A DNA stretch of 43,721 nucleotides, from NCBI RefSeq assembly GCF_024129865.1, contig NZ_JAMYFE010000114.1, positions 1 through 43,721 of the forward strand. The letters run 5' to 3'. This document shows, one piece after another, positions 9,208-17,528 of the stretch. The position numbers were made by a program, and so were the translations under genes. Below the pieces are notes generated by a model, which worked only from the letters and a program-made list of their open reading frames with translations, was not told where the DNA came from and searched no databases. Position 1 is the stretch's first letter. The number at the start of each line of letters is the position of its first letter. The stretch comes from Stieleria tagensis (GTDB taxonomy: Bacteria > Planctomycetota > Planctomycetia > Pirellulales > Pirellulaceae).

Positions 9208-11709
9208 TCACTGCATGATCGAAGATGGCTGTTTGGCCGTGCGAACGCAAACGGCGGGGCGATCGATGGTGTAGCGACGCAACAGTGTTCCCGCCAGTGC
9301 GATGCCACTTAGATAGGCCGCTTCGATCCGCGTGCCGCCGCACCAATCACCACAGGCACCGAGTCCGGTCGCCGCATCAAACAAACAGTCCTGGTCAAGT
9401 GGATTGGCCGGCATGGCCTGGGACCACAGGTGGGCACTGATGTGGGCGAGTTGATTCAAGGGTTTGCCCAACAGCATTTCCAGTGGCGCGGTCAGCTGGT
9501 CGATGATGTCTTGGGGGGATGCGTCACGATGCGATTGCGACCAAGCCGCCGACGCATGTGCCACCCAGGTGGGCGTTTCGCCATGGCCTGGTTTATGCCC
9601 GTTCTTGGCGATCCATCCGATCGGACTGTCGTCCACAAATGCACCGTCAAAGGGGATCCGATTGAGTGACGGATCCGCCAACAGGACGGCCCAGCAAGGT
9701 CGCATCGTGACTTGGTCTGCGATCGCGGCCAGATCGCTGTGTTGTTGAAACAGGGCAGCGGTCGTAGCGGGTGGGCAACTGGAAATCACCACATCAAACA
9801 AGCCGCTGTCGACAGCGTCGTTGCTGGTGCGATCGATTTCGAGTTCCCAGCGATCTTCAACGCGAGACAAACCGATGACCGCGGTCTGATGCTCGATGCA
9901 CAGGTCGGCTGCCAAATGTTCTGCGACGGCACTCATTCCTGCCGCGCCGACATACCGGGGCGTGTCGTTCTTTTCGGCAATGATTTGACCGTTGTTAGCC
10001 AGTTGAACAATACGTCCCATCCAGGGCTCGGCCAGTCCGTCATGAATCCAGCTTTGCACCAGTCGACAGAACCGCGAGTCACGGGCGGTGAAATATTGCG
10101 CGCCGTGATCAAAACGGGCTGTCGCGCTGTCGCCCGCCCCGATCGGGATCGAGAGCGTCGCGGCGCGACCTCCGACGGCGTCGGCTTGGTCAAACACGCT
10201 GACATCGATGCCATAGTCGACCAGCGTTCGGGCAGCGGCAAGCCCGGCAATGCCTGCGCCGATGACGGCCACCCGAGGCAGTTTTGCGGCAATCGGCCGA
10301 TCGGCGATTTGGCGAAACCGGTCCATATCCATTTGACTTGCCAGTTGATCGATGTCCTGGTGGCGAATGCGTCCGATCACCGGTTGTTCGGGTTGGCAAG
10401 GTTGGTCGAACTGTCCAAAGCACCACAGCACACCGCCGTAGGACGATGGGTTTCGGCCATCAAGCGAGAAGCGATGATTCAAGTCCAACAACAATTGCAG
10501 CGCTCGATCCGGCGAATGCAACCAAGGCAACAGTGCTTTGCCCCAAGTTTTGCGGACAGTGTTTTGTAGTTCGCCGTGTCGGAGCAGACAGCGTTGTGCG
10601 GTGTCCCACAGCGGTCGGCCGGTTGCCGCACGGGCCAACGTTTCCCAGCTACAGTTTTCCTCACGTGGGTCGCCGCGGTGTTCAGCGAGCGTTTGTTGGG
10701 CCCAATCGGGAACCGCCTCCAGCGTGTCGACGACATCGCGGTGGTGATAGCAGAAGTGAAATGCCATCTCGCGCCACGTCAACAGTTCGTCCAAGTACTG
10801 TCGGGCGCCGGCAGTCGCCGCTTCACGCGCAATACGAAATGGGCTGACCATTCCATAGTGCAGGTAAGCGCTCATCCGGCTGCATCCATCCAACGCCAAC
10901 GTCGGATTGTCACAGCAATGCGAATATTGCATCAGACCATTTCGTTTGAACGCATCCCAGCGGCGATACCCGGCTCGGGTGCCGCCGGGTGTGTCCGCGA
11001 CCGGTGCGATCGAATGGTCGATCCGGCATTGGCCGATCAGTGCTGCCAAGTCAGCGTCTTGCAGCGACAGGGGTTCCAATCCCAGCGAGTGGTTGAGCGA
11101 TTCCAGGTCACACATCCCAACATCTGCATCGATGGTCTGTTCCTGGTAAACCCGGTGCAGGCGTTGCTCGTACAGCGGTTGCAGATGCAGCCGAAATTCG
11201 GTGTCGTTGGTGGGGGCGTCATCGACCTGCATCACCGGTGCGATGCAGGAACAATCGACCGTGGCGATCGGAGTGGTGCAGGTGCTGACCAGGCGTTCCA
11301 TCCAACCGCACAGAGGCTGAACCGGCATTTCTTCGCTGATCAAAACCGCTGCGGCACGCGTCAGGCTGCGCAGATAGGGACCACGTTTCCCGTGCCGTTG
11401 CAAATGGAACGCGGCGGTGATGCCGCGATCGGCCAATTCTCGTTGCACGTCGCGATGGCCTTGCAACATGAACGAGTGATGGCGGTCGGACGCATAGGGA
11501 TATTGTTCGTTGAGCCCGTGATACACCAGCATTGGCAATCCGTTTTGCCGTGCCAAACAAATTGCCACATCCAGTGCCGGATTCTCGTGAGCGCGGAGCG
11601 CGTTGTGCATCCAGTACAACACGAACTCACCGGGATCATGCGCCGATTCGCCTGGGGCCTGCAACCACCTCAGTCGTTCGTCTAGATGGTCCGGTAGTGA
11701 GATGTCCAC
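9208..11709 (-). CDS. Photolyase fused to renalase-like FAD amine oxidoreductase
   Basis: This 833-residue protein joins two flavoprotein modules. Residues about 25-440 resemble a DNA photolyase, closest in motifs to class II: VLYWMHNALRAHENPAL near the N terminus, YLDELLTWREMAFHF at 305-319, LWDTAQ at 367-372, and RFSLDGRNPSSYGG at 413-426, the FAD-binding region. Residues about 477-820 are a separate Rossmann-type FAD/NAD(P)-binding oxidoreductase with GAGIAG at 484-489, VGGRAA at 512-517 and FDHGAQYFTARD at 533-544, typical of renalase-like amine oxidases. The start is GTG. The gene follows hpnE by 66 bp on the same strand and is probably the last gene of the squalene operon. Photolyase would repair pyrimidine dimers using light; the substrate of the second domain is unknown. 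Confidence 0.85.
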   Translation of the reverse strand: MDISLPDHLDERLRWLQAPGESAHDPGEFVLYWMHNALRAHENPALDVAICLARQNGLPMLVYHGLNEQYPYASDRHHSFMLQGHRDVQRELADRGITAAFHLQRHGKRGPYLRSLTRAAAVLISEEMPVQPLCGWMERLVSTCTTPIATVDCSCIAPVMQVDDAPTNDTEFRLHLQPLYEQRLHRVYQEQTIDADVGMCDLESLNHSLGLEPLSLQDADLAALIGQCRIDHSIAPVADTPGGTRAGYRRWDAFKRNGLMQYSHCCDNPTLALDGCSRMSAYLHYGMVSPFRIAREAATAGARQYLDELLTWREMAFHFCYHHRDVVDTLEAVPDWAQQTLAEHRGDPREENCSWETLARAATGRPLWDTAQRCLLRHGELQNTVRKTWGKALLPWLHSPDRALQLLLDLNHRFSLDGRNPSSYGGVLWCFGQFDQPCQPEQPVIGRIRHQDIDQLASQMDMDRFRQIADRPIAAKLPRVAVIGAGIAGLAAARTLVDYGIDVSVFDQADAVGGRAATLSIPIGAGDSATARFDHGAQYFTARDSRFCRLVQSWIHDGLAEPWMGRIVQLANNGQIIAEKNDTPRYVGAAGMSAVAEHLAADLCIEHQTAVIGLSRVEDRWELEIDRTSNDAVDSGLFDVVISSCPPATTAALFQQHSDLAAIADQVTMRPCWAVLLADPSLNRIPFDGAFVDDSPIGWIAKNGHKPGHGETPTWVAHASAAWSQSHRDASPQDIIDQLTAPLEMLLGKPLNQLAHISAHLWSQAMPANPLDQDCLFDAATGLGACGDWCGGTRIEAAYLSGIALAGTLLRRYTIDRPAVCVRTAKQPSSIMQ

Positions 11710-11775
11710 GCCTAGCGACTCGCTGCAAGAAAAGGGTTTCCCTGATTCAATCTTACCCGCACGGCAACCACACAG

Positions 11776-13215
11776 TCAGGTGCGGATCAACAACCGGGCA
11801 AGTCTACCTCGCGGCAGTCCTGGGCAAACCACAGGGGCGTTGGTCGCAGCATTCGCCGGGTGCTGGTCTTGGCAAGATTCTAAAATGTGCTCGGCTGCAC
11901 GACGACCGCTGATCACGGCGCCCTCCATCGTCGCCGGCCATTGCGTCTGGGTCCAGTCACCGGCCAACGTCAGCCAGTCGAATGCCGTTTGCGTGGGGGG
12001 GCGAATGGCATCGACGTCGGGACCAATCGAGAACACGCTGTTGGGATCGGTAACCACGCGATGTTGTTTTAACAGCGCCTCACGCGCCCTGGGAAAGGCG
12101 TGACGCAATTCAGCGATGACGTGATCCACCAATTGTTGTTTACTGAAGCGTGTCAGATCTGCTGCGGCGCTGATCACACACTGAATGTAATGCGAGTCGT
12201 ATTCACGGCCTGCGTCATGGGGCCGGCGGAACACCCACTGGACGGTGGTGCCGACCATCACGGCATGTGGCAAATCGGTGATCGGTCGATCGAACCACAG
12301 ATGCAGTCCGCTGATCGGTGACGATGGAATGTTGGCAATCGATTCCAAATCGGGCAACCTTTTCCGCTCGGCGGCGGGCCAGCGGTCAAACAGTTTATGC
12401 AGTTGATGCCAGGGCACTGCACAGATGACATGATCCGCGCTGATCACGTCATCAGTCTCAGGTCCGTCGTCGGCCAAAATCACGGTCGCATCGGCTGTGA
12501 TCTGGCGAACCGGGCGGCCACAGCGTACGTCGACGCCCCGGTCGACGAGGCACTGCTGCATCCGCCGGCCGAACACCGTCGCCAGTGGGCTGATCGGAAT
12601 CCAAACATCGCTGGCGCCGCGAGCTGCAGCGAAGCCGTCGATCAAGACCTTGCGGGCTGCGGCCATCGAGACGTGTTCCGTTTTTTCTCCCAAGGCACTG
12701 ACCAGGATCACGTCCCAAAACTTTTTTCTGCAGCCCGAACTTTGTCCGTATCGATCCAGCCAATCGGCCGCGACGCAGTCGTTCAGGCTGGAGGTTGATG
12801 TCCGCATCAAATTCCAAAGCCCGCGTTTGATTTGCCGTTTCTCCGCTGCGGTCAGGTACCGCTGGGCATCGAGGCTGGCGAGTAAGTGCAATGGCGGCGG
12901 CAGCCAGCGACTTGCCACAAACCGGCTGGGCGGCTGATCGGGATACAGGAACGTCAGCTCCGAATCGCAACGGAATTGGTCCTGCAAGCCCGTTTGCCGA
13001 ATCATGTCAATGAAGTTGGTGCAGCATCCCATCGCGACGTGTTGGCAATAGTCGACCGGATCCGTTTGGTCGCGATCGTGAAACGATCCGGCGCGTCCGC
13101 CGGGCACTCGTTTTGATTCCAGCAAGGTGATCGACAACCAGGGTGCGACGCGTGACAGTGCTTCCGCCGCTGAGAGTCCGGCGATCCCGGCGCCGACGAT
13201 CACGACGCGCTGCAT
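11776..13215 (-). CDS. hpnE: Hydroxysqualene dehydroxylase HpnE
   Basis: HpnE removes the hydroxyl of hydroxysqualene to give squalene, the last step of the bacterial HpnCDE route. The product of about 479 residues is an FAD-dependent amine-oxidase-fold protein: GAGIAG at 8-13 binds the dinucleotide, VPGGRAGSF follows, and the C-terminal LAGDWTQTQWPATMEGAVISGRRAA is the second flavin contact shared with phytoene desaturases. Assignment to HpnE rather than a carotene desaturase rests on its place directly after hpnD and hpnC. An in-frame GTG at 13221 overlaps the hpnD stop; the ATG at 13215 gives the usual short N terminus (MQRVVIVGAG). A related desaturase role cannot be excluded from sequence alone. 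Confidence 0.88.
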   Translation of the reverse strand: MQRVVIVGAGIAGLSAAEALSRVAPWLSITLLESKRVPGGRAGSFHDRDQTDPVDYCQHVAMGCCTNFIDMIRQTGLQDQFRCDSELTFLYPDQPPSRFVASRWLPPPLHLLASLDAQRYLTAAEKRQIKRGLWNLMRTSTSSLNDCVAADWLDRYGQSSGCRKKFWDVILVSALGEKTEHVSMAAARKVLIDGFAAARGASDVWIPISPLATVFGRRMQQCLVDRGVDVRCGRPVRQITADATVILADDGPETDDVISADHVICAVPWHQLHKLFDRWPAAERKRLPDLESIANIPSSPISGLHLWFDRPITDLPHAVMVGTTVQWVFRRPHDAGREYDSHYIQCVISAAADLTRFSKQQLVDHVIAELRHAFPRAREALLKQHRVVTDPNSVFSIGPDVDAIRPPTQTAFDWLTLAGDWTQTQWPATMEGAVISGRRAAEHILESCQDQHPANAATNAPVVCPGLPRGRLARLLIRT

Positions 13216-13217
13216 CG

Positions 13218-14198
13218 TCACGATTTGGCCTCGGCGACTTCCGTTGGCGGCACCGGCAAGCGACGGAAGATTGGCGTGAAGAAGTGTTGCGAGACGAGGC
13301 CCAGGTGTTCGCCGGTGCTCAATCGAATGCGACGTGAGGCGACGGCGCGGGGGTCTTCGGCGATTCGATCAAGCAAGCGGCGGTAGGTCCGCCACATCAT
13401 CGAAAACATTGGGCGGCCATCATCATCCAATGAATCCCAGACATTCCAACCGCTGGCGTACAAGGTTTTGGCGCGGCGGATTTCATCAGCGATCAAACAA
13501 CCCAATCGGTCGTCGGCGCGGGGTTCCAGTAAATCGTCTTCGCACAGCCCGTGTTGCGCATAGTGTTGACGCGGCAAATAGATTCGTCCGCGGCGCGCGT
13601 CTTCTGAAATGTCGCGCAGAATATTGGTCAATTGAAACGCGAGTCCACAATCGATCGCCGCACGCATCGGTAACGGACCGCGAAAACCCCAGATATGCAG
13701 ACAGGCCAACCCGACTGCCGATGCAACCAGATAGCAGTAGTGTTCGAGTTGTTCGTAGGTGTCGAACCGAGTCTTCTGTTGGTCCGCCAGAACGCCGTCA
13801 ATGATTTCCAACAGGTAGCGTGTGGGGATATGAAATCGTCGCGTCGTGTGACGCAGGGCGGGCAAGATTTGACGGGCGCGGCACACCAGATCGATCGGCC
13901 AGTCCGAGGTGTCAGCAGGTAGACCGGTGACCATCAGCACCTGGTCGGAGGGTGCATCACTGATCAGATTCAAGGCGGTGGTTTGTCGCCACCAATCCAG
14001 CCAGCGCGCCCGCAGCGCTGCCGGTTCGCTGCAGTCGCCGATGTCATCGGTGATCCGTGCAAAGGCATACAACGCGCACATCGCGTTGCGTTTTTCTCGC
14101 GGCAGCAACCAGAACGAGCGATAGAAATTGCTACCACTGCGACGCGAAATGCGCTGCACATGGCGGTAGCTGGCGGTCGTGATCGGGCTGACGGACAT
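13218..14198 (-). CDS. hpnD: Presqualene diphosphate synthase HpnD
   Basis: HpnD condenses two farnesyl diphosphates to presqualene diphosphate. The 326-residue product has the two aspartate-rich motifs of the squalene/phytoene synthase family, DDIGD at 51-55 and NILRDISED around 192-200, with RRGRIYLP after the second as in HpnD and CrtB. The frame stays open upstream to 14549 but that extension lies over hpnC and has no family likeness; the ATG at 14198, giving MSVSPITTASYRHV, starts 4 bp after the hpnC stop and is clearly the real start. The stop lies within a few bases of the hpnE start. CrtB (phytoene synthase) is the alternative; the hpnC-hpnD-hpnE order favours squalene. Confidence 0.92.
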   Translation of the reverse strand: MSVSPITTASYRHVQRISRRSGSNFYRSFWLLPREKRNAMCALYAFARITDDIGDCSEPAALRARWLDWWRQTTALNLISDAPSDQVLMVTGLPADTSDWPIDLVCRARQILPALRHTTRRFHIPTRYLLEIIDGVLADQQKTRFDTYEQLEHYCYLVASAVGLACLHIWGFRGPLPMRAAIDCGLAFQLTNILRDISEDARRGRIYLPRQHYAQHGLCEDDLLEPRADDRLGCLIADEIRRAKTLYASGWNVWDSLDDDGRPMFSMMWRTYRRLLDRIAEDPRAVASRRIRLSTGEHLGLVSQHFFTPIFRRLPVPPTEVAEAKS

Positions 14199-14202
14199 GT
14201 CG

Positions 14203-15168
14203 TTACAGTCGGCCCAACAGGGCGCGGGAGACCAATTGAATTTGTTTCCACTTGCCAACCCGCGGTCGATGATGCAGCACGTCGAAGTCGATTTCGCGGA
14301 TGGCGGCAAGCGTGGCCAACCCGCCATGAGCAAATAATTTGATGTCGCCGGCCAGCCACCTTGGGATATGATGGGCCAGTGGCAATCCGTCTCGCAAATA
14401 GCCTTCGGCGTCGTCACAAAGTTTTTCGAGCAAACGGCGCAGTTGCGGTGGCGAGTGCGGTTCGGCCAGCATTTCGGTATCGACCGCGAACTGCTGGCGG
14501 GCGTCACCGGGCAAATAGATCCGTCCGATCTGGTGGTCTCGGGCGACATCCTGCCAGAAATTGGCCAATTGCAGCCCGGTGCAGATTTTGTCCGAATAAT
14601 GTTCGGTGGTTTCGTTCCGGACGCCGGCCAGTTCCAGCACCAGGCGGCCGACCGGATTGGCCGAGCAACGGCAGTAATCGATCAATTCCGCCGTGGTTGC
14701 GTATTCAACCAAGTGCTGGTCCTGGCGAAAGGCCGACAATAAATCGTCAAAGGGCTGTTTGCTTAACCCAAAACCGGCGATCGTCTCGGCCAACGCCGGA
14801 AACAGGCCTGGGGGTGCGGCGACTGGCGGAGCACCCGCAAAGGTCGCATCGAGATCGGTTTGCAGCTGTTGCAGCCCCCGCAGAGCGATTTGCGGGTCGG
14901 CGGATTCGTCGGCCAAATCATCGGCGGTGCGACAAAAGGCATAAATGTTGTAAAACGGTTGACGTAGTCGCCGTGGTAGTAGAATCGAAGCGACCAAGAA
15001 GTTTTCGTAGTGAGAGCGTGCGATCCGGCGACAGACGCGCCGGCTTTGTCGCAATTGGGCGCGTTGGCTAGGGTCGGGTGCCTGCGGCGCGTCACCGGGT
15101 GCCTGTGGCGCGGCAGCGGCCGCTGGCGGCGAGAGAGATTGATTCGAGAGCGTTCTTCCGGACGACAT
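14203..15168 (-). CDS. hpnC: Hydroxysqualene synthase HpnC
   Basis: HpnC turns presqualene diphosphate into hydroxysqualene. The 321-residue protein carries a squalene/phytoene synthase fold with DDLADE at 83-88 and the second aspartate motif QDVARD at 206-211, followed by HQIGRIYLP. An Ala/Pro-rich stretch (about residues 13-35) precedes the conserved ARSHYENF motif that normally opens the family, so the first 40 residues may be a linker or an over-called start; no better ATG lies between. It is the first gene of the minus-strand operon and begins only 13 bp from the divergent ispH start, without a visible Shine-Dalgarno site. Confidence 0.9.
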   Translation of the reverse strand: MSSGRTLSNQSLSPPAAAAAPQAPGDAPQAPDPSQRAQLRQSRRVCRRIARSHYENFLVASILLPRRLRQPFYNIYAFCRTADDLADESADPQIALRGLQQLQTDLDATFAGAPPVAAPPGLFPALAETIAGFGLSKQPFDDLLSAFRQDQHLVEYATTAELIDYCRCSANPVGRLVLELAGVRNETTEHYSDKICTGLQLANFWQDVARDHQIGRIYLPGDARQQFAVDTEMLAEPHSPPQLRRLLEKLCDDAEGYLRDGLPLAHHIPRWLAGDIKLFAHGGLATLAAIREIDFDVLHHRPRVGKWKQIQLVSRALLGRL

Positions 15169-15170
15169 TC

Positions 15171-15176
15171 AGGAAA
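15171..15176 (+). promoter_or_regulatory. Shine-Dalgarno site of ispH
   Basis: AGGAAA lies about six bases before the ATG at 15182, fixing the start. It occupies half of the 13-bp gap between hpnC and ispH, so the promoters of both genes must lie inside each other's coding sequence or in shared DNA. Confidence 0.6.
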
Positions 15177-15181
15177 TTCAA

Positions 15182-16120
15182 ATGAAAATTGTGCTGGCGG
15201 CCCCACGTGGATTTTGTGCAGGGGTCAATATGGCTGTCGACTCGTTGGATTTGACGCTCGAGCATTTCGGGGCTCCGGTCTATGTCTACCACGAGATCGT
15301 ACACAATCAGTACGTCGTCGACAGGTTTAAAGAGAAAGGTGCCGTGTTCGTCGAATCGGTTGACCAGGTGCCCGAAGGCAGTGTGTTGATGTTTTCAGCC
15401 CACGGTGTCTCTCCCGAAATTCGCCGCGCCGCCGCGGCTCGCAACCTGACCGCGTTAGATGCGACCTGTCCGTTGGTGACGAAAGTCCACCTGGAAGCGA
15501 TCAAGTACGCCAAACAGGGATACACGATTGTTTTAATCGGCCACCAAGGGCACGACGAGGTGATCGGGACGATGGGCGAAGCGCCCGAAGCGATTGTATT
15601 GGTCGAAGACGAAGCCGACGTTGCCAAGTTGCAGGTGGCTGACGAGTCCAAGCTGGCGCTGCTGACGCAAACCACGCTGAGTGTTGACGACGCCAATCGG
15701 ATCATCGAAAAACTGCGAGAGCGGTTTCCGAGTATTCAAAGCCCACCCAAAGGCGACATCTGTTACGCCACCCAAAACCGTCAGGACGCCGTGCGAACGT
15801 TGTCAGCCGAAGCCAACGTGGTGGTTGTCTTGGGCAGCCAAAACAGCAGCAACAGCGCGCGATTGCGTGAGTTGGCGGCTGATCAAGGCAAGCGGGCGTT
15901 CCTGGTCGACGGTCCCGATGATTTGGATCGCAATGCCTTTTGTGACAGCGACACCGTGTTGATCACGGCCGGAGCCAGCGCGCCGGAGTCGGTCGTCCAG
16001 GCCACAGTGGACTGGATGAAAAACGAGTTTGGAGCCACTGTCGAGACCGCCACGGTTCGGGAGGAATCCGTGGAGTTTCCGCTGCCAAAACCACTGCGAC
16101 AAATCGCGGCCGCCAAGTAG
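15182..16120 (+). CDS. ispH: 4-hydroxy-3-methylbut-2-enyl diphosphate reductase
   Basis: IspH is the last enzyme of the MEP pathway and reduces HMBPP to IPP and DMAPP with an iron-sulfur cluster. The 312-residue product has the three cluster cysteines at the positions of the E. coli enzyme: Cys12 (GFCAG), Cys96 (DATCP) and Cys194 (DICYATQNRQ, where E. coli has Cys197). The substrate-binding His41, His74, His124 and catalytic Glu126 (GHDEV) are also present. The length is typical. The gene is divergent from hpnC, placing supply of C5 units and their use for squalene side by side. It converges with the DUF1080 lipoprotein gene with 18 bp between stops. Confidence 0.97.
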   Translation: MKIVLAAPRGFCAGVNMAVDSLDLTLEHFGAPVYVYHEIVHNQYVVDRFKEKGAVFVESVDQVPEGSVLMFSAHGVSPEIRRAAAARNLTALDATCPLVTKVHLEAIKYAKQGYTIVLIGHQGHDEVIGTMGEAPEAIVLVEDEADVAKLQVADESKLALLTQTTLSVDDANRIIEKLRERFPSIQSPPKGDICYATQNRQDAVRTLSAEANVVVVLGSQNSSNSARLRELAADQGKRAFLVDGPDDLDRNAFCDSDTVLITAGASAPESVVQATVDWMKNEFGATVETATVREESVEFPLPKPLRQIAAAK

Positions 16121-16138
16121 CGGTCTCGCAGGCGATGG

Positions 16139-17422
16139 CTACTCGCTAAGCGAGCTGATCTGTAGATTGCGATACAGCACATCCGTGCCGGGATCGTGGC
16201 CTTGGATCATGATCGTGCCGGGCAGTGTCCGCCGGCCTTTGCGAGGGTTTTCGTGGACTTCGCGGGTGTCCTCCCAGTCACTGACTTGAATGCCGCCGAC
16301 CCAGGCCGCGATCTTGTTTTCGTTGGCATGTAGCATCAGGGTCGACCATTGGCCATTTTCGCCGGCGACCACGCGAGCGTCCTGGCGACGAAAGATTCCG
16401 CCGGTGCCGCAATCCAGCGGCGACATGCGTGAACCCGGTTCGAAGTCGTTGTTGATTTGGCATTCGTATCCCATCATCACGTCGCCGGGGATACAGCGAA
16501 AGAAGATGCCGGAATTCATGTCGGGTTGATCGATTTTGTAGTCGGCCAACATGAAAAAATCGCCGTAGGACTGTTTGGTTTCCAATTGGCCGCTGCCACC
16601 GACGACATGCAATTCGTCTTGCTCGTTGATCGTGAACTCGGCCGCCATGTCGGGATATTGCTTCCACTGCGACAGTTCTGCATCGAGCATCGGTTTCAAA
16701 CCCAAGGGGCGAATTTTCAGATTGCGAAATTCGACCCTGCCAGAATTGTGTTGCAGCCCGATCCGTCGTGCAGCCAGGTCGACAGGATCGGTGTAGCGGC
16801 AGACCACGGTGTCGCCTAGTGAGATGGAGATCTCTTGGCCTTGGGCGGTGATCGTCATGCTGCGCCACTGTCCCGGTGTTTGCGGTCCGGCGGCGTCGGA
16901 ATCGACATGTTGTCGCTGGACGATGCTGCCGGTCGGGAATGGATTGTCGTCCGGCGCGATGTTGATCTCGTAACAATCCGAATCCACATTGTCCGGTTCC
17001 AGCGGCGTGCGAATGAAGATGCCGCTGTTGGTTTTTTCGTCCGCTTTGAATTCCAATGTCAATTCAAAATCGCCCCAGGTCGTCGAGGTGCACATCAGGC
17101 ACTGGGCGCCTTGGTCGACGACGATCGCGCCGTCTTCGATGCGAAAGTTGGCTTTGCCGGTGATTTCCCAGCCGAACAAAGTGTGTCCATCAAACAGACG
17201 CACCCAGCCCGCGGCGGCCTCACTGGCTGGCAATCTGGCGGCCAACAAATCTTCCGCACTGGCTTCGTAGGTTTCCGGTGTGAACGGTTCCGCGGGGGCG
17301 ACAGCCGTCTGTTCGGATTTTGACTGGTCGGTCGAGTCAGCGGTTGCGTCGTCGCGGCCAGCAGAATTGCATCCAATCACTGTGATCAGCATCGCAACAC
17401 AAACGATTGCCGCGGCAAACAT
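16139..17422 (-). CDS. Lipoprotein with two DUF1080 domains
   Basis: The product of about 427 residues starts with a hydrophobic stretch ending in a lipobox (LITVIGC), so it is probably a lipoprotein. Two DUF1080 (3-keto-disaccharide hydrolase) domains follow in tandem: the first opens with GWVRLFDGHTLFGWEITG and shows NSGIFIRTPL, the second shows NSGIFFRCIPGD and the GYECQINND segment. DUF1080 proteins are concanavalin-like sandwiches abundant in planctomycetes and tied to glycoside breakdown. The start is uncertain: an ATG at 17536 would overlap the sulfotransferase stop by 8 bp and add a basic N-terminal part, but the DNA between 17436 and 17505 holds two hairpins that look non-coding. The chosen start has the drawback of an uncharged n-region. 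Confidence 0.78.
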   Translation of the reverse strand: MFAAAIVCVAMLITVIGCNSAGRDDATADSTDQSKSEQTAVAPAEPFTPETYEASAEDLLAARLPASEAAAGWVRLFDGHTLFGWEITGKANFRIEDGAIVVDQGAQCLMCTSTTWGDFELTLEFKADEKTNSGIFIRTPLEPDNVDSDCYEINIAPDDNPFPTGSIVQRQHVDSDAAGPQTPGQWRSMTITAQGQEISISLGDTVVCRYTDPVDLAARRIGLQHNSGRVEFRNLKIRPLGLKPMLDAELSQWKQYPDMAAEFTINEQDELHVVGGSGQLETKQSYGDFFMLADYKIDQPDMNSGIFFRCIPGDVMMGYECQINNDFEPGSRMSPLDCGTGGIFRRQDARVVAGENGQWSTLMLHANENKIAAWVGGIQVSDWEDTREVHENPRKGRRTLPGTIMIQGHDPGTDVLYRNLQISSLSE

Positions 17423-17438
17423 CGGTCGCTTTTGTAGC

Positions 17439-17505
17439 CGGGCTCGATCAGCCCGTTCATTTGGATTTTGACCGACATGATTTCCGGCCTGGCAGAGGCC
17501 AGAAA
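17439..17505. repeat. Two small hairpins before the DUF1080 gene
   Basis: One stem pairs CGGGCT with AGCCCG (17439-17444 and 17450-17455). The second pairs TTTCCGGCCT with AGGCCAGAAA (17481-17490 and 17496-17505) with one mismatch and a five-base loop. They lie between the sulfotransferase stop and the likely lipoprotein start and may be dispersed repeats or a transcription attenuator. Confidence 0.45.
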
Positions 17506-17528
17506 CAGGGGTGGCGTGCTGGTGGAGC

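Noticed and set aside
9712-10569. A 285-codon open frame on the plus strand
   Set aside because: It is antisense to the flavin oxidoreductase part of the fusion and shows no domain.
10576-11685. A 369-codon open frame on the plus strand
   Set aside because: It is antisense to the photolyase part of the fusion gene and has no recognisable motif.
13218-14198. crtB (phytoene synthase) as the identity of this gene
   Set aside because: The second paralogue hpnC upstream and the hpnE-like gene downstream favour the squalene route, though sequence alone does not exclude CrtB.
14199-14549. N-terminal extension of HpnD
   Set aside because: The extension overlaps hpnC in another frame, lacks family likeness, and a proper start lies at 14198.
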